A stretch of 56,931 bases of DNA from positions 1-56,931 of the forward strand of contig DAOSIS010000021.1 of the NCBI GenBank assembly GCA_035366835.1, written 5' to 3'. Within the stretch, counting starts at the first letter, position 1; every line of letters begins with the position of its first letter. The position numbers and the translations under genes are program-made. Below are positions 33,092 through 43,686 of this stretch, piece after piece. The stretch comes from UBA6109 sp035366835. Its GTDB lineage: Bacteria; Desulfobacterota; Syntrophia; Syntrophales; UBA6109. The notes beneath the pieces were generated by a model. It made no database searches. It saw only the letters and a list, made by a program, of their open reading frames with translations, and was not told the DNA's origin.

Positions 33092-33927
33092 TGCTGGCCG
33101 TTCCCTGGCGAGTCCTCCCGTACGGCCTGTGGACGGCCCGGGAAAACATGGCCATGGATGAGGCCGTTTTCCGTGTGCGTCAGCGGTCCCAGATGCCGCC
33201 GACCCTGCGATTCTATTCCTGGCGCTCGCCTGCCGTATCCGTGGGCTATTTCCAGGACATCGAGAAGGAAATCGACCATGCGTTCTGCGCAGGGGAGAAC
33301 CTGGACATCGTGCGGCGTCCGACCGGCGGAAAGGCGGTATTGCACGAGGACGACCTGACCTATTCCGTGATTTCCGGAGAAGGGGATCCCCTGTTTCCCC
33401 CCGATGTTCTGGGGACTTACCGTGTCGTCAGCCGGTGTCTGACGCGGGGCTTTGCGGAGATCGGCCTCGGCGTCCGGATGGCGCTGGGGGGAAGGAACGG
33501 TCGGGGAGATGCCTCCTGTTTTGCCAGCCCTTCCCGCTACGAGCTTCTGGTGGGGGAGCGGAAGATCTGCGGTTCGGCGCAGGTGCGGTCCCGCGGAAGC
33601 TTCCTGCAGCACGGATCCATCCTGCTCGATTTCGCCCCGGAGAAGAATGCCGCCTTCTTGAAGACGGCAGACGGCGACCGGCAGAAACTGGTGAAGTCGC
33701 TTCGGGCTTCCGTGACCTCGCTGCGCGAAGAACTGGGGACGGCCGCCGATCCGGCGGAACTGGGCGCCCTGTTCCAGAGGGCCTTTTCCGTCGCCCTCGG
33801 CGTCGATCTGCAGCCGGGCGCCCTTTCTTCCGAAGAGGAACGGCTGATGGCCAGACTCCTGACAACGAAATACTCCGATCCGATGTGGAACCTGAAAGGC
33901 AAGGTAAGCAGAGATGGACTTGAATAA
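33091..33927 (+). CDS. Lipoate/octanoate transferase family protein (LipM-like)
   Basis: The 278 residues from ATG 33091 belong to the biotin/lipoate protein ligase family. Seen motifs: RRPTGGKAVLHEDDLTYSV (about 75-93, acyl-adenylate or acyl-binding site), DASCFASPSRYELLV with Cys143, and GERKICGSAQ with Lys158. A Cys at this place, followed by the F-x-x-P-S-x-YE pattern, is characteristic of LipM octanoyltransferases, which use a thioester intermediate, rather than of ATP-using LplA. I therefore favour octanoyl-ACP:GcvH transferase, with LplA as the alternative. Overlap with gcvH points to GcvH as the acceptor. hisC overlaps its end. Confidence 0.8.
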   Translation: MLAVPWRVLPYGLWTARENMAMDEAVFRVRQRSQMPPTLRFYSWRSPAVSVGYFQDIEKEIDHAFCAGENLDIVRRPTGGKAVLHEDDLTYSVISGEGDPLFPPDVLGTYRVVSRCLTRGFAEIGLGVRMALGGRNGRGDASCFASPSRYELLVGERKICGSAQVRSRGSFLQHGSILLDFAPEKNAAFLKTADGDRQKLVKSLRASVTSLREELGTAADPAELGALFQRAFSVALGVDLQPGALSSEEERLMARLLTTKYSDPMWNLKGKVSRDGLE

Positions 33928-34993
33928 GTGGATCCGGCCGGGAATTCTGGCGCAAAAGGCCTATGAGGTCGAGAGCACGGCCTGCCGGATCAAGCTCGAC
34001 GCCAACGAAAATCCATTTCCTCTCCCCGGGGCGCTCCGCGAGGAATTTCTGCAGCGCGTACGCGAGATCCTTCTGAACCGTTATCCCCAGGCCGGCTCCA
34101 TGGAAGTCTGCCGGCGTTTCGCCGATTTCTTCGGCGTCGGCGCCGACATGGTGATGATCGGAAACGGCTCCGACGAGCTGATCCAGATCCTCTGTACGGC
34201 GACGGGCGGTCCGAACACATGCGTTCTGCTTCCCGTCCCCACCTTTGCGATGTACCGGATCGCTTCGCAGAATCTCGGGCACGGCGTGGTGGAGATCCCT
34301 CTCGACGAGCGGTTCGACCTGGACCTCAATCCCATGCTGGCGGCGATCGTGGAGCGGCGGCCGGCCCTCGTCTTTCTCAGCTATCCGAACAATCCGACGG
34401 GACGCTGCTTCGATGCCGATCGCATCGAGGCCATTCTGGACGCCTCGCCGGGAATCGTTGTCGTGGATGAGGCCTACTTCCATTTCTCCGGCAAGACCTT
34501 CCTGCCGCTGCTTTCGCGGTATGCCAATCTCGTCGTCCTGCGGACGCTTTCCAAGGCGGGTTTCGCCGCGATGCGGATCGGTTTTCTGATCGCTTCGCCT
34601 TCCCTCGTTCACGAGCTCAACAAGGTTCGGTCTCCCTACAACGTGAACGCTTTTTCCCAGGCAGCGGCCTCTTTCTGCCTTGATCATGAAAAGGAACTCC
34701 AGTCGCAGGTTCGGGAGATCCTCCGTCTCCGGGCGGATCTGGAACGGGAACTGGGGCACCTGGAAGGGATCCGGCCTTATCCGACCGACGCGAATTTCAT
34801 ATTTTTCCGTTGCGTTTTCGGTGCAGATCGAATATACAGGGGGCTCCTCCGCAGGGGGGTGCTGGTCAAGGCGTTCAGCGGTCCGAAGGGCATCAGGGAC
34901 TGCATGCGCGTGACGGTTGGAAATGCGCAGGAAAACAGGGAATTTATCGAGGCGATCAAAGGAGTTCTTGCTGAAGTAAGGAGCGTGATCTAA
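33914..34993 (+). CDS. hisC: Histidinol-phosphate aminotransferase
   Basis: PLP enzyme that transaminates imidazole acetol phosphate in histidine synthesis. It is 359 residues long. The PLP lysine is Lys214 in RTLSKAGFAAMRIG; further class I/II motifs are LDANENPFPLP, the phosphate-site NGSDELI (about 84), YPNNPTGR (about 157) and DEAYFHF (about 185). It overlaps the LipM-like gene by 14 nt. Broad-specificity aromatic aminotransferases can look similar, but the N-terminal ANENP region fits HisC. A structured terminator follows. Confidence 0.92.
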   Translation: MDLNKWIRPGILAQKAYEVESTACRIKLDANENPFPLPGALREEFLQRVREILLNRYPQAGSMEVCRRFADFFGVGADMVMIGNGSDELIQILCTATGGPNTCVLLPVPTFAMYRIASQNLGHGVVEIPLDERFDLDLNPMLAAIVERRPALVFLSYPNNPTGRCFDADRIEAILDASPGIVVVDEAYFHFSGKTFLPLLSRYANLVVLRTLSKAGFAAMRIGFLIASPSLVHELNKVRSPYNVNAFSQAAASFCLDHEKELQSQVREILRLRADLERELGHLEGIRPYPTDANFIFFRCVFGADRIYRGLLRRGVLVKAFSGPKGIRDCMRVTVGNAQENREFIEAIKGVLAEVRSVI

Positions 34994-35007
34994 AATCCTC
35001 GACATGC

Positions 35008-35063
35008 AAAGGGTGGTCGACGGCGTGCCTCGGGCGAGGCATGTTCCGTGCTGCCCTTTTTTT
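35008..35063 (+). terminator. Branched terminator or attenuator between hisC and carA
   Basis: The outer arms AAAGGGTGG (35008-35016) and CTGCCCTTT (35051-35059) pair with two G-T wobbles. They enclose an imperfect inner stem whose tip is TGCCTC / GAGGCA (35026-35031, 35036-35041) around GGGC. Seven T (35057-35063) complete a terminator signature. It ends 39 nt before the carA ATG, so it could terminate hisC transcripts, attenuate carA, or both. Confidence 0.65.
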
Positions 35064-35102
35064 ATGCCGCGGGCACGGCGTTATGGGCAGATGGAGACGA
35101 TC

Positions 35103-36200
35103 ATGAGGATGCTGCTGGTTCTGGAAGACGGGAAGACCTTTGCAGGGGAGTCGTTCGGTTCCGAAGCCGAAGTCTGCGGATGGGTCCGCAGTGATACCAA
35201 CATCGTCGGGTATCAGGAACTTCTGACGGACCCGGACAACCGGGGTTGCATCGTCAACATGACCTATCCGCACATCGGCAACTACGGCGTGAATCCCGAC
35301 GATCAGGAATCTGCGCAGGCGCACGCGGCAGCGCTTCTTGTCAGGGAGAAGAGCCGGATGTTCAGCAACTGGAGGGCCAGGGGATCTCTGGAAGATTTCA
35401 TGGCCGAACGGAAGGTCGTTGGCGTGGACGGCGTCGACACGCGGACCCTGGCCCTGCACCTCCGTGATTTCGGTGAGATGAGAGGCATCATCGGGCCGGA
35501 AAGCGCCTCTGCGGCGAAGCTGCTGAAGAAGCTGAAGCAGTCCCCATCTCCCGGTGCGGCAGGATTGATCCGGGACGCGGCGGAGCCCGACCGGCTCGGC
35601 GGGACCTTCGCCGGGAACGGCGGCATTCGCGTTGCGGTCTTGGACCTGGGGATCCGGAGGAGCCTGATCGGACAGCTGCGGCAGTGCGGTTGCGATCTCG
35701 CCGGTGTCGGGCCGGAGGCTTCCTGGAGAGACATCGAGGCCATGAAGCCGGAGGCACTGTTCGTGTCCAACGGTCCCGGGGACCCGCGCGAGCTTGCGGA
35801 GGTGGCCGGTGAACTCCGGCAGGCGCTGGGAAGGCTCCCGGTCTTTGGCGTGTCACTCGGATGTCAGCTTCTGGCGCTGGCGGCGGGGGCCGCCGTCGTG
35901 CCCATGAAGACCGGCCATCACGGCGCGAATTATCCCGTCCGGGACGAGCGATCCGGACGCACGCTCATCACCTGCCAGAACCACCGTTTCGTCGTCGACG
36001 CGGAGTCGCTGAAGGGCAGGGGCATCCGGCCCTGGTACGTCAATCTGACGGACGGCTCGGTTGAGGGGGTCATCTCCGAAGACGAAGCCGTCTGCGGCGT
36101 GCAGTTCCTGCCGACGGCGGACGACGAAGGCCGGCCGAACGGCCATCTGCGCCGATTTGCCGAAGTTGCGAAGAGCCGGGGGACGAGCGCGGCGCGGTGA
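35103..36200 (+). CDS. carA: Carbamoyl-phosphate synthase small subunit with a degenerate glutaminase site
   Basis: CarA normally hydrolyses glutamine and channels ammonia to CarB. The 365 residues from ATG 35103 (GGAG at 35093-35096) keep the N-terminal CarA domain (GYQELLTDP, YPHIGNYGVNP) and a class I glutaminase fold (FVSNGPGDPRE, GHHGANYPV, TCQNHRF). The catalytic triad is lost. The nucleophile region reads FGVSLGCQ instead of FGICLGHQ, so Ser251 replaces Cys. The His/Glu motif QGHPEA reads QFLPTA, so Leu336 and Thr338 replace His and Glu. I confirmed these codons in the DNA (TCA 35853, CTG 36108, ACG 36114). The frame is intact and carB follows, so a structural, non-glutaminase role is likely; ammonia-dependent synthesis is inferred. 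Confidence 0.93.
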   Translation: MRMLLVLEDGKTFAGESFGSEAEVCGWVRSDTNIVGYQELLTDPDNRGCIVNMTYPHIGNYGVNPDDQESAQAHAAALLVREKSRMFSNWRARGSLEDFMAERKVVGVDGVDTRTLALHLRDFGEMRGIIGPESASAAKLLKKLKQSPSPGAAGLIRDAAEPDRLGGTFAGNGGIRVAVLDLGIRRSLIGQLRQCGCDLAGVGPEASWRDIEAMKPEALFVSNGPGDPRELAEVAGELRQALGRLPVFGVSLGCQLLALAAGAAVVPMKTGHHGANYPVRDERSGRTLITCQNHRFVVDAESLKGRGIRPWYVNLTDGSVEGVISEDEAVCGVQFLPTADDEGRPNGHLRRFAEVAKSRGTSAAR

Positions 36201-36298
36201 GATGCGGGAATTCGCCCGGCGGATGCGCGGCGGAGCCGCTTGAAGGAAGCAACGCCCGGGCGCGCTGCAGCAGGCAGAGAGGGAGATTGTAGGGACGT

Positions 36299-39571
<3,273 letters not shown>

Positions 39572-39638
39572 CGGAATGCGGCGAGAGCGGGGAGAAAAAC
39601 AAATTTTTGTGACAACAAAATAGAAAGGCGGTTTGACA

Positions 39639-39830
39639 TTGGAAGTCAAGGTATTCGACAATGACGTGGAGAAGGCGTTGAAGATCCTCAAGAACAAGCT
39701 GTCCAAGAGCGGCCTTTTCAAGGAACTCAAGCTCCGGAGGGCCTATGAAAAACCTTCCGTCAAGCGGAAGAGAAAGGCCATTGAGGCGCGCAGGAGATTT
39801 GCGAAGGTGCAGCGCCGTCGGCATGCTTGA
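39639..39830 (+). CDS. rpsU: 30S ribosomal protein S21
   Basis: Small basic protein of the 30S platform near the anti-Shine-Dalgarno helix. I choose TTG 39639, giving 63 residues starting MEVKVFDNDVEKALK, because AAAGGCGG (39624-39631) is spaced 7 nt before it; TTG 39633 is too close. The family pattern (E.ALK.LKNKLSKSGLF.E...R..YEKPS.KRKRK) is complete, with a very basic tail. A short AT-rich stretch (ACAAATTTTTGT) precedes it. Confidence 0.93.
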   Translation: MEVKVFDNDVEKALKILKNKLSKSGLFKELKLRRAYEKPSVKRKRKAIEARRRFAKVQRRRHA

Positions 39831-40054
39831 AATCCGGCAGGACGCCCGTCCCGAGCGGCTGCGCCGCGAGGGATGACAGGCGACCGACGGAGGGGAACGG
39901 AGATGCTATCGCAGGGCGGCGGTGGCATCGCTCATCGGGAACGCAGGAAGCGACGTTGATTGCGGGGGATCCTCCCGAAGGCGGAGGTTCGCCGGAGGCG
40001 TCTTTCCGCCAATGGTCCCGGTGATGAGTCCGGTGGACGCCGGAAAGGGGGTCG

Positions 40055-40717
40055 ATGGAAATGAACGACGAGAAGCAATACCTCGTGGACGCCCTGTCTG
40101 TTGAGGAATCCTGGCGGATCTTCCGGATCATGGCGGAGTTCGTGGACGCCATCGAGACCCTCTCGGAACTGCATCAGGCGGTGACGATCTTCGGGTCGGC
40201 CAGGGTCAAGCCGGGGGATCTCTGGTACGAAAAGGCCCGGCTGCTCGCCCATCAGCTCGCGCGCAAGGGGTTCAGCGTGATTACCGGGGGAGGGCCCGGG
40301 ATCATGGAGGCCGCCAACCGCGGCGCCGCCGAGGGGGGCGGCAAATCCGTCGGCCTCAACATCCGGCTTCCCTACGAGCAGAAACCGAACCCCTACGCGA
40401 ACATCAGCCTGGACTTCAAGTATTTTTTCATCCGCAAGGTCATGTTCGTCAAGTACGCGATGGCCTACGTGATCCTTCCCGGCGGCTTCGGAACGATGGA
40501 CGAGTGCTTCGAGGCCCTGACCCTGATCCAGACCAAGCGCATCAAGCCCTTCCCCGTTATCCTCATGGGAAGCGACTACTGGAAGGGGATGCTGGACTGG
40601 CTCAAGGGGTCCATGCTGGCCCAGGGGATGATCAGCGAGGAGGACCTCGATTTTCTTCACATCGCCGACGAACCGGAGGATGCGGTGCGGCACATCCAGA
40701 AGTTCGTGATTGTCTGA
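40055..40717 (+). CDS. LOG-family protein (TIGR00730, Rossmann-fold nucleotide-binding)
   Basis: A 220-residue protein of the lysine-decarboxylase-like/LOG family. Many members are nucleoside 5'-monophosphate phosphoribohydrolases; PpnN and plant LOG are examples. Signatures are the nucleotide-binding GGGPGIMEAANRGA (about 76-89) and PGGFGTMDE (about 141-149); the catalytic Arg and Glu of LOG enzymes lie in these motifs and are present. It is preceded by a 224-nt spacer. That spacer holds a possible 18-codon reading frame with a good ribosome site (GGAGGGG, ATG 39903), for which I have no other support. Substrate not known. Confidence 0.88.
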   Translation: MEMNDEKQYLVDALSVEESWRIFRIMAEFVDAIETLSELHQAVTIFGSARVKPGDLWYEKARLLAHQLARKGFSVITGGGPGIMEAANRGAAEGGGKSVGLNIRLPYEQKPNPYANISLDFKYFFIRKVMFVKYAMAYVILPGGFGTMDECFEALTLIQTKRIKPFPVILMGSDYWKGMLDWLKGSMLAQGMISEEDLDFLHIADEPEDAVRHIQKFVIV

Positions 40718-40828
40718 GGGAGGTTGACCGTCTCCCGATCCCATGCCGAATCCAGCCTTCGCAGCTACACCTCGACCCGAGACGCGGCGGGAGCCTGACC
40801 ATTGGAACGCCGATCCTCTTCAACAGAA

Positions 40829-42184
40829 ATGAGTCTGGAGCAGGTCCTCGACGATCTGCGCGAGGGGACGGCACGCCCCTGCTATCTCCTGTACGGAGAG
40901 GAGGAGTATCGTCTGAAGAGCGCCGTCGACAGGATTCTCGACGGCCTCCTGCCGTCGCCGGAGCGCGATCTTCAGCTTTTTGTGACGGAAGGAGAGGACG
41001 AGGACATCGATCGGATCTGCGAATCTCTTCTCACGCCTTCGCTGTTTCCCGGCCGCAAGGTGCTCCTGGTCCGCGAGACGCGGCTCCTGTCGTCCGCGGA
41101 CACCTCTTCCGACCGCGTCCGCAAAATCCGCGATCTTGCCGACCAGGATTCATCCCGGGCGGCCAGGGAGTTCCTGCGCCTGATCCGGCCTGCCGGCTGG
41201 TCCCTCGAGGATCTGACCGGCGGAGGCTGGCAGCGGATCCCCGAGGCGCGCTGGCGGGAGGTCCTGGGCGAAGAGGCCGCGGGCGCCCTGCGTACGTGGC
41301 TGCCCAAGGTACTGGCGGCTTGCGAAGAGCTTCCCGGAAAATCCGCACCGCCGGCGGAAAATGACGAGAGACTGGTCCAGCTCCTGCTCGGGGGACTGCC
41401 GGAGCAGAACCACTTGATCCTGACGGCCTCGTCCGCGGACCGGCGGAAGAGACTCTTCAAGGCGATCGCCCAGTGCGGCGCCGTTCTCCATTTTCCGCGC
41501 GAGAAAAAGGAAAGCGTCCAGAAGGGCCAGCTTCGGGAGGAGGCCCGCCAGCTCCTGCAGACGGCGGGCAAGGAGCTTTCTCCGCCGGCCTGGGAAAGCC
41601 TGGGACGGAAGACGGGCTTCGACCTGCGGACGTCCATCAACGCGCTCCGTCAGCTGATCGTCTATGCGGGCGACCGGCCCGTCATCGAACCGGCGGACGT
41701 CGAGGCCCTGATCGGCAAGACGCGGGAGGAGTCGGTCTTCGATCTTACCGATGCCCTGTCAAAAAAAGATGCGGTGCGTTCTCTTTCCCTGCTGGGAGAA
41801 CTGCTGCGGCAGGGGGTGCATCATCTGATGATTCTGAGTCTCATGACGAGGGAGATCCGGCACCTCTTCCAGGCGCGGATTTTTCTCGGTGAAGGCGGAT
41901 TCGCATCGGCGTTCGACGCCGGGATGGAATATCCCGCGTTCGTACGGAAGGTCTACCCGCTCTTCCGCGACCGCTTTTCCTCCCCTGCCGCCAAGAAGAG
42001 CGGATCGCTGGTCGATTCGCATCCCTTCGTGGTTTTCCAGGCCCTGAAGCGCTGCCGGTCCTTTTCATCGGATGATCTGGCGGGGTTTCTGGAGGAACTG
42101 CTGCGTCTCGACGTCGCCTTCAAGTCTACGGCGGCCGATCCGCAGCTTTCCCTGGAGCGTTTCCTTCTCCGCGTCTGCCGATAG
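40829..42184 (+). CDS. holA: DNA polymerase III subunit delta, with a large insertion
   Basis: Delta opens the beta clamp within the clamp loader. From ATG 40829 the protein has 451 residues, about 100 more than the usual 340; TTG 40802 is an alternative start. The N-terminal signature ARPCYLLYGEEEYRLKSAV and the segment GRKVLLVRE are typical of domain 1. The next typical segment, NHLILTASSADRRKRLFKAI, comes about 100 residues later than usual, after an insert rich in Arg, Glu, Trp and Gly. Domain 2-3 motifs follow (KTGFDLRTSINALRQL, REESVFDLTDAL). The frame is clean. holA converges with the Crp-like gene 40 bp downstream. Confidence 0.85.
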   Translation: MSLEQVLDDLREGTARPCYLLYGEEEYRLKSAVDRILDGLLPSPERDLQLFVTEGEDEDIDRICESLLTPSLFPGRKVLLVRETRLLSSADTSSDRVRKIRDLADQDSSRAAREFLRLIRPAGWSLEDLTGGGWQRIPEARWREVLGEEAAGALRTWLPKVLAACEELPGKSAPPAENDERLVQLLLGGLPEQNHLILTASSADRRKRLFKAIAQCGAVLHFPREKKESVQKGQLREEARQLLQTAGKELSPPAWESLGRKTGFDLRTSINALRQLIVYAGDRPVIEPADVEALIGKTREESVFDLTDALSKKDAVRSLSLLGELLRQGVHHLMILSLMTREIRHLFQARIFLGEGGFASAFDAGMEYPAFVRKVYPLFRDRFSSPAAKKSGSLVDSHPFVVFQALKRCRSFSSDDLAGFLEELLRLDVAFKSTAADPQLSLERFLLRVCR

Positions 42185-42224
42185 GATGCGGACTTTCCTC
42201 TCCGGACGGGTGCGGGTGCAGGCG

Positions 42225-42902
42225 TCAACGGCTGCGCTGCTTCAGGGCATCGATGTCGTGGATGAGAACCCGGTTGCGCATCGTGCTGACGATGCCCCGG
42301 TTCCGCAGCACCCGCAATTCCTTGCTGATGCTCTCCCGGGTTACGCCGAACAGACCCGAAAGTTCCTTGTGCGACAGCCGGACTTCATAGGGGCGGTTGC
42401 CGTCGCCGGTCTCGCTTCTCCTGGCGAGGTCCAACAGGCGTCTTGCCAGCCGTACGGACAGATTCAGGAAGCAGACCTCCTGGAGCAAATCGTCCGTCCG
42501 GCGGAGCCGCAGAGAGAGGGCGAAGAGGATCGCCTGGACCGCGGCTTCGTTCTGTATCAGAAAGGAAAGGAAGTCCCTGCGGTTGAGGACATAGAGATGG
42601 CTGTCCTCCAGGGCCACGGCGTCGGCCGAGCGCGGCAGCCCGTCCAGCAGGGCCATCTCGCCGAAGAAATCCCCCCGTCCGAGAATCGCCAACGCCACCT
42701 CTTCCCCTGCCTTGCCGGAAATGGAGATCTTGATCGAGCCCTGCAGGATGATGTACAGGGCCGTGCCCTCATCCCCTTTCCGGAAAAGGGTGTTGCCCTT
42801 CACAATGAGGCGCAGTCTCAGCAGCGAGGCGAGCTGATTCCGGTCCGCCGGCTGGAGCGCCTCGAATAGGGGAATCTGCTTGAGCAGGTCGATCGAACTC
42901 AT
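42225..42902 (-). CDS. Crp/Fnr-family transcriptional regulator
   Basis: A 225-residue regulator. The N-terminal cyclic-nucleotide-binding beta-roll (about 10-125) has the phosphate-binding-cassette-like sequence FGEMALLDGLPRSADAVA, close to Crp (FGE, then R-S/T-A), so cAMP or a related nucleotide could bind. A dimerisation helix (about 128-150) is followed by a winged-helix domain with recognition region LSHKELSGLFGVTRESISKELRVL (helix-turn-helix). There are no Fnr-type N-terminal Cys clusters. It is divergent from the minor-pilin operon, and Crp-like half-sites lie in the shared 271-bp upstream region, so it may control the pilin genes and itself. Confidence 0.92.
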   Translation of the reverse strand: MSSIDLLKQIPLFEALQPADRNQLASLLRLRLIVKGNTLFRKGDEGTALYIILQGSIKISISGKAGEEVALAILGRGDFFGEMALLDGLPRSADAVALEDSHLYVLNRRDFLSFLIQNEAAVQAILFALSLRLRRTDDLLQEVCFLNLSVRLARRLLDLARRSETGDGNRPYEVRLSHKELSGLFGVTRESISKELRVLRNRGIVSTMRNRVLIHDIDALKQRSR

Positions 42903-42983
42903 CGCATTGTTTGGTTTCCCGCAGAGGCCTTCCTTTTACCGCAATCGTCTCCGGCCGTCAACGGGTAGTTCGTGTAGTGGATA

Positions 42984-43011
42984 TCACGCATTCGGCGTGA
43001 GTTCGTTCACA
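42984..43011. promoter_or_regulatory. Cluster of Crp/Fnr-type half-sites between the regulator and the pilin operon
   Basis: CGTGA (42996-43000), six bases, then TCACA (43007-43011) match the Crp/Fnr pattern TGTGA-N6-TCACA at nine of ten positions. A further TCACGC (42984-42989) makes a second palindrome with GCGTGA (42995-43000). The site pair is centred at 43003.5, about 63 bp before the predicted pilin-operon start, close to the classical class I activator position of -61.5. Confidence 0.55.
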
Positions 43012-43029
43012 CTGAAGCGGGGAATAGGG

Positions 43030-43059
43030 TTGACAATATTGTGGAAATCCCCTTATCAT
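43030..43059 (+). promoter_or_regulatory. Predicted sigma-70 promoter of the minor-pilin operon
   Basis: TTGACA (43030-43035, perfect), an 18-nt spacer and TATCAT (43054-43059, five of six). Start expected near 43066, leaving a leader of about 108 nt before fimT. The half-site cluster lies just upstream. Confidence 0.7.
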
Positions 43060-43173
43060 ACGCCACACAACGGGTTCGGGTGTCCTGAAAAGATGGGGCG
43101 CTTGCGAGCGGAAGCGCCGGGGCGGAACGCGATGAAGGCAGCTCGCGGGACGGGAAAGGGAGAACGCGGCAGG

Positions 43174-43686
43174 ATGTTGTCTCACGATCGCACCGCAGAA
43201 CGGTTGCCGGCCGCCGCGTTGCGGAAACGCGGAAACAGCCGGGCCGGATTTTCCCTGGTCGAACTGATCGTCGTCATCGCGCTCATCGGAATCGTGGGGA
43301 TGTTCTCGATTCCCGCGTTCCAGCGGTATGCGACGAACGCGAATCTCAAGGCGGCGGCCCGCGAGATCATGGCGGACATGAACAACACCAAGCAGCGGGC
43401 GATCGAGGAGAACGTCAACGACTATCGCATCACGTTCAATACAGTCGCCAACACCTACGCCTTGACACGGACGGATACCGGAACGACGCTCTGGACGAAG
43501 AGCCCGACCGCTTCCGGTGCGGACGTCCGGATATCGGCGACGACTTTCAGCGGCGGCGTCATTGGTTTCCGGCGGAGGGGAACGACGACGGCGGGCAGCG
43601 TCACATTGACGAACTCGCGCGCATCGACGGCGGTGATCACGGTCAATTTCACGGGAAGGGCCTATGCGCAGTTCACGATTCAATGA
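43174..43686 (+). CDS. fimT: Type IV minor prepilin, GspH/FimT family
   Basis: The 170 residues from ATG 43174 (GGGAG upstream); ATG 43132 in the same frame is possible. A long basic leader ends NSRAG, followed by the prepilin signature FSLVELIVVIALIGIVGMFS; cleavage by PilD before Phe and a conserved Glu5 are expected. The mature globular part is beta-rich and ends AYAQFTIQ, like GspH/FimT. Such minor pilins form the tip or priming complex of type IV pili and can bind DNA for uptake. The first gene of the fimT-pilV-pilW-pilX-pilY1 operon; the following start overlaps its end by 23 nt. Confidence 0.88.
   Translation: MLSHDRTAERLPAAALRKRGNSRAGFSLVELIVVIALIGIVGMFSIPAFQRYATNANLKAAAREIMADMNNTKQRAIEENVNDYRITFNTVANTYALTRTDTGTTLWTKSPTASGADVRISATTFSGGVIGFRRRGTTTAGSVTLTNSRASTAVITVNFTGRAYAQFTIQ

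Noticed and set aside
35004..35102. N-terminal extension of carA from upstream in-frame starts
   Set aside because: It would run through the terminator structure. GGAG at 35093-35096 fits ATG 35103, and CarA homologues begin at the equivalent of MRMLLVLEDG.
39889..39959. An 18-codon reading frame with a strong ribosome site (ATG 39903) upstream of the LOG gene
   Set aside because: Too short to judge, no family resemblance, and no attenuator structure after it; noted under the LOG gene only.
42964..43010. A tRNA-like stretch (GTAGTGGATATCACGC, TTCG, GCGTGA) upstream of fimT
   Set aside because: No acceptor stem, no proper T-arm and no U33-type anticodon loop. The symmetry is better explained as Crp/Fnr-type half-sites.
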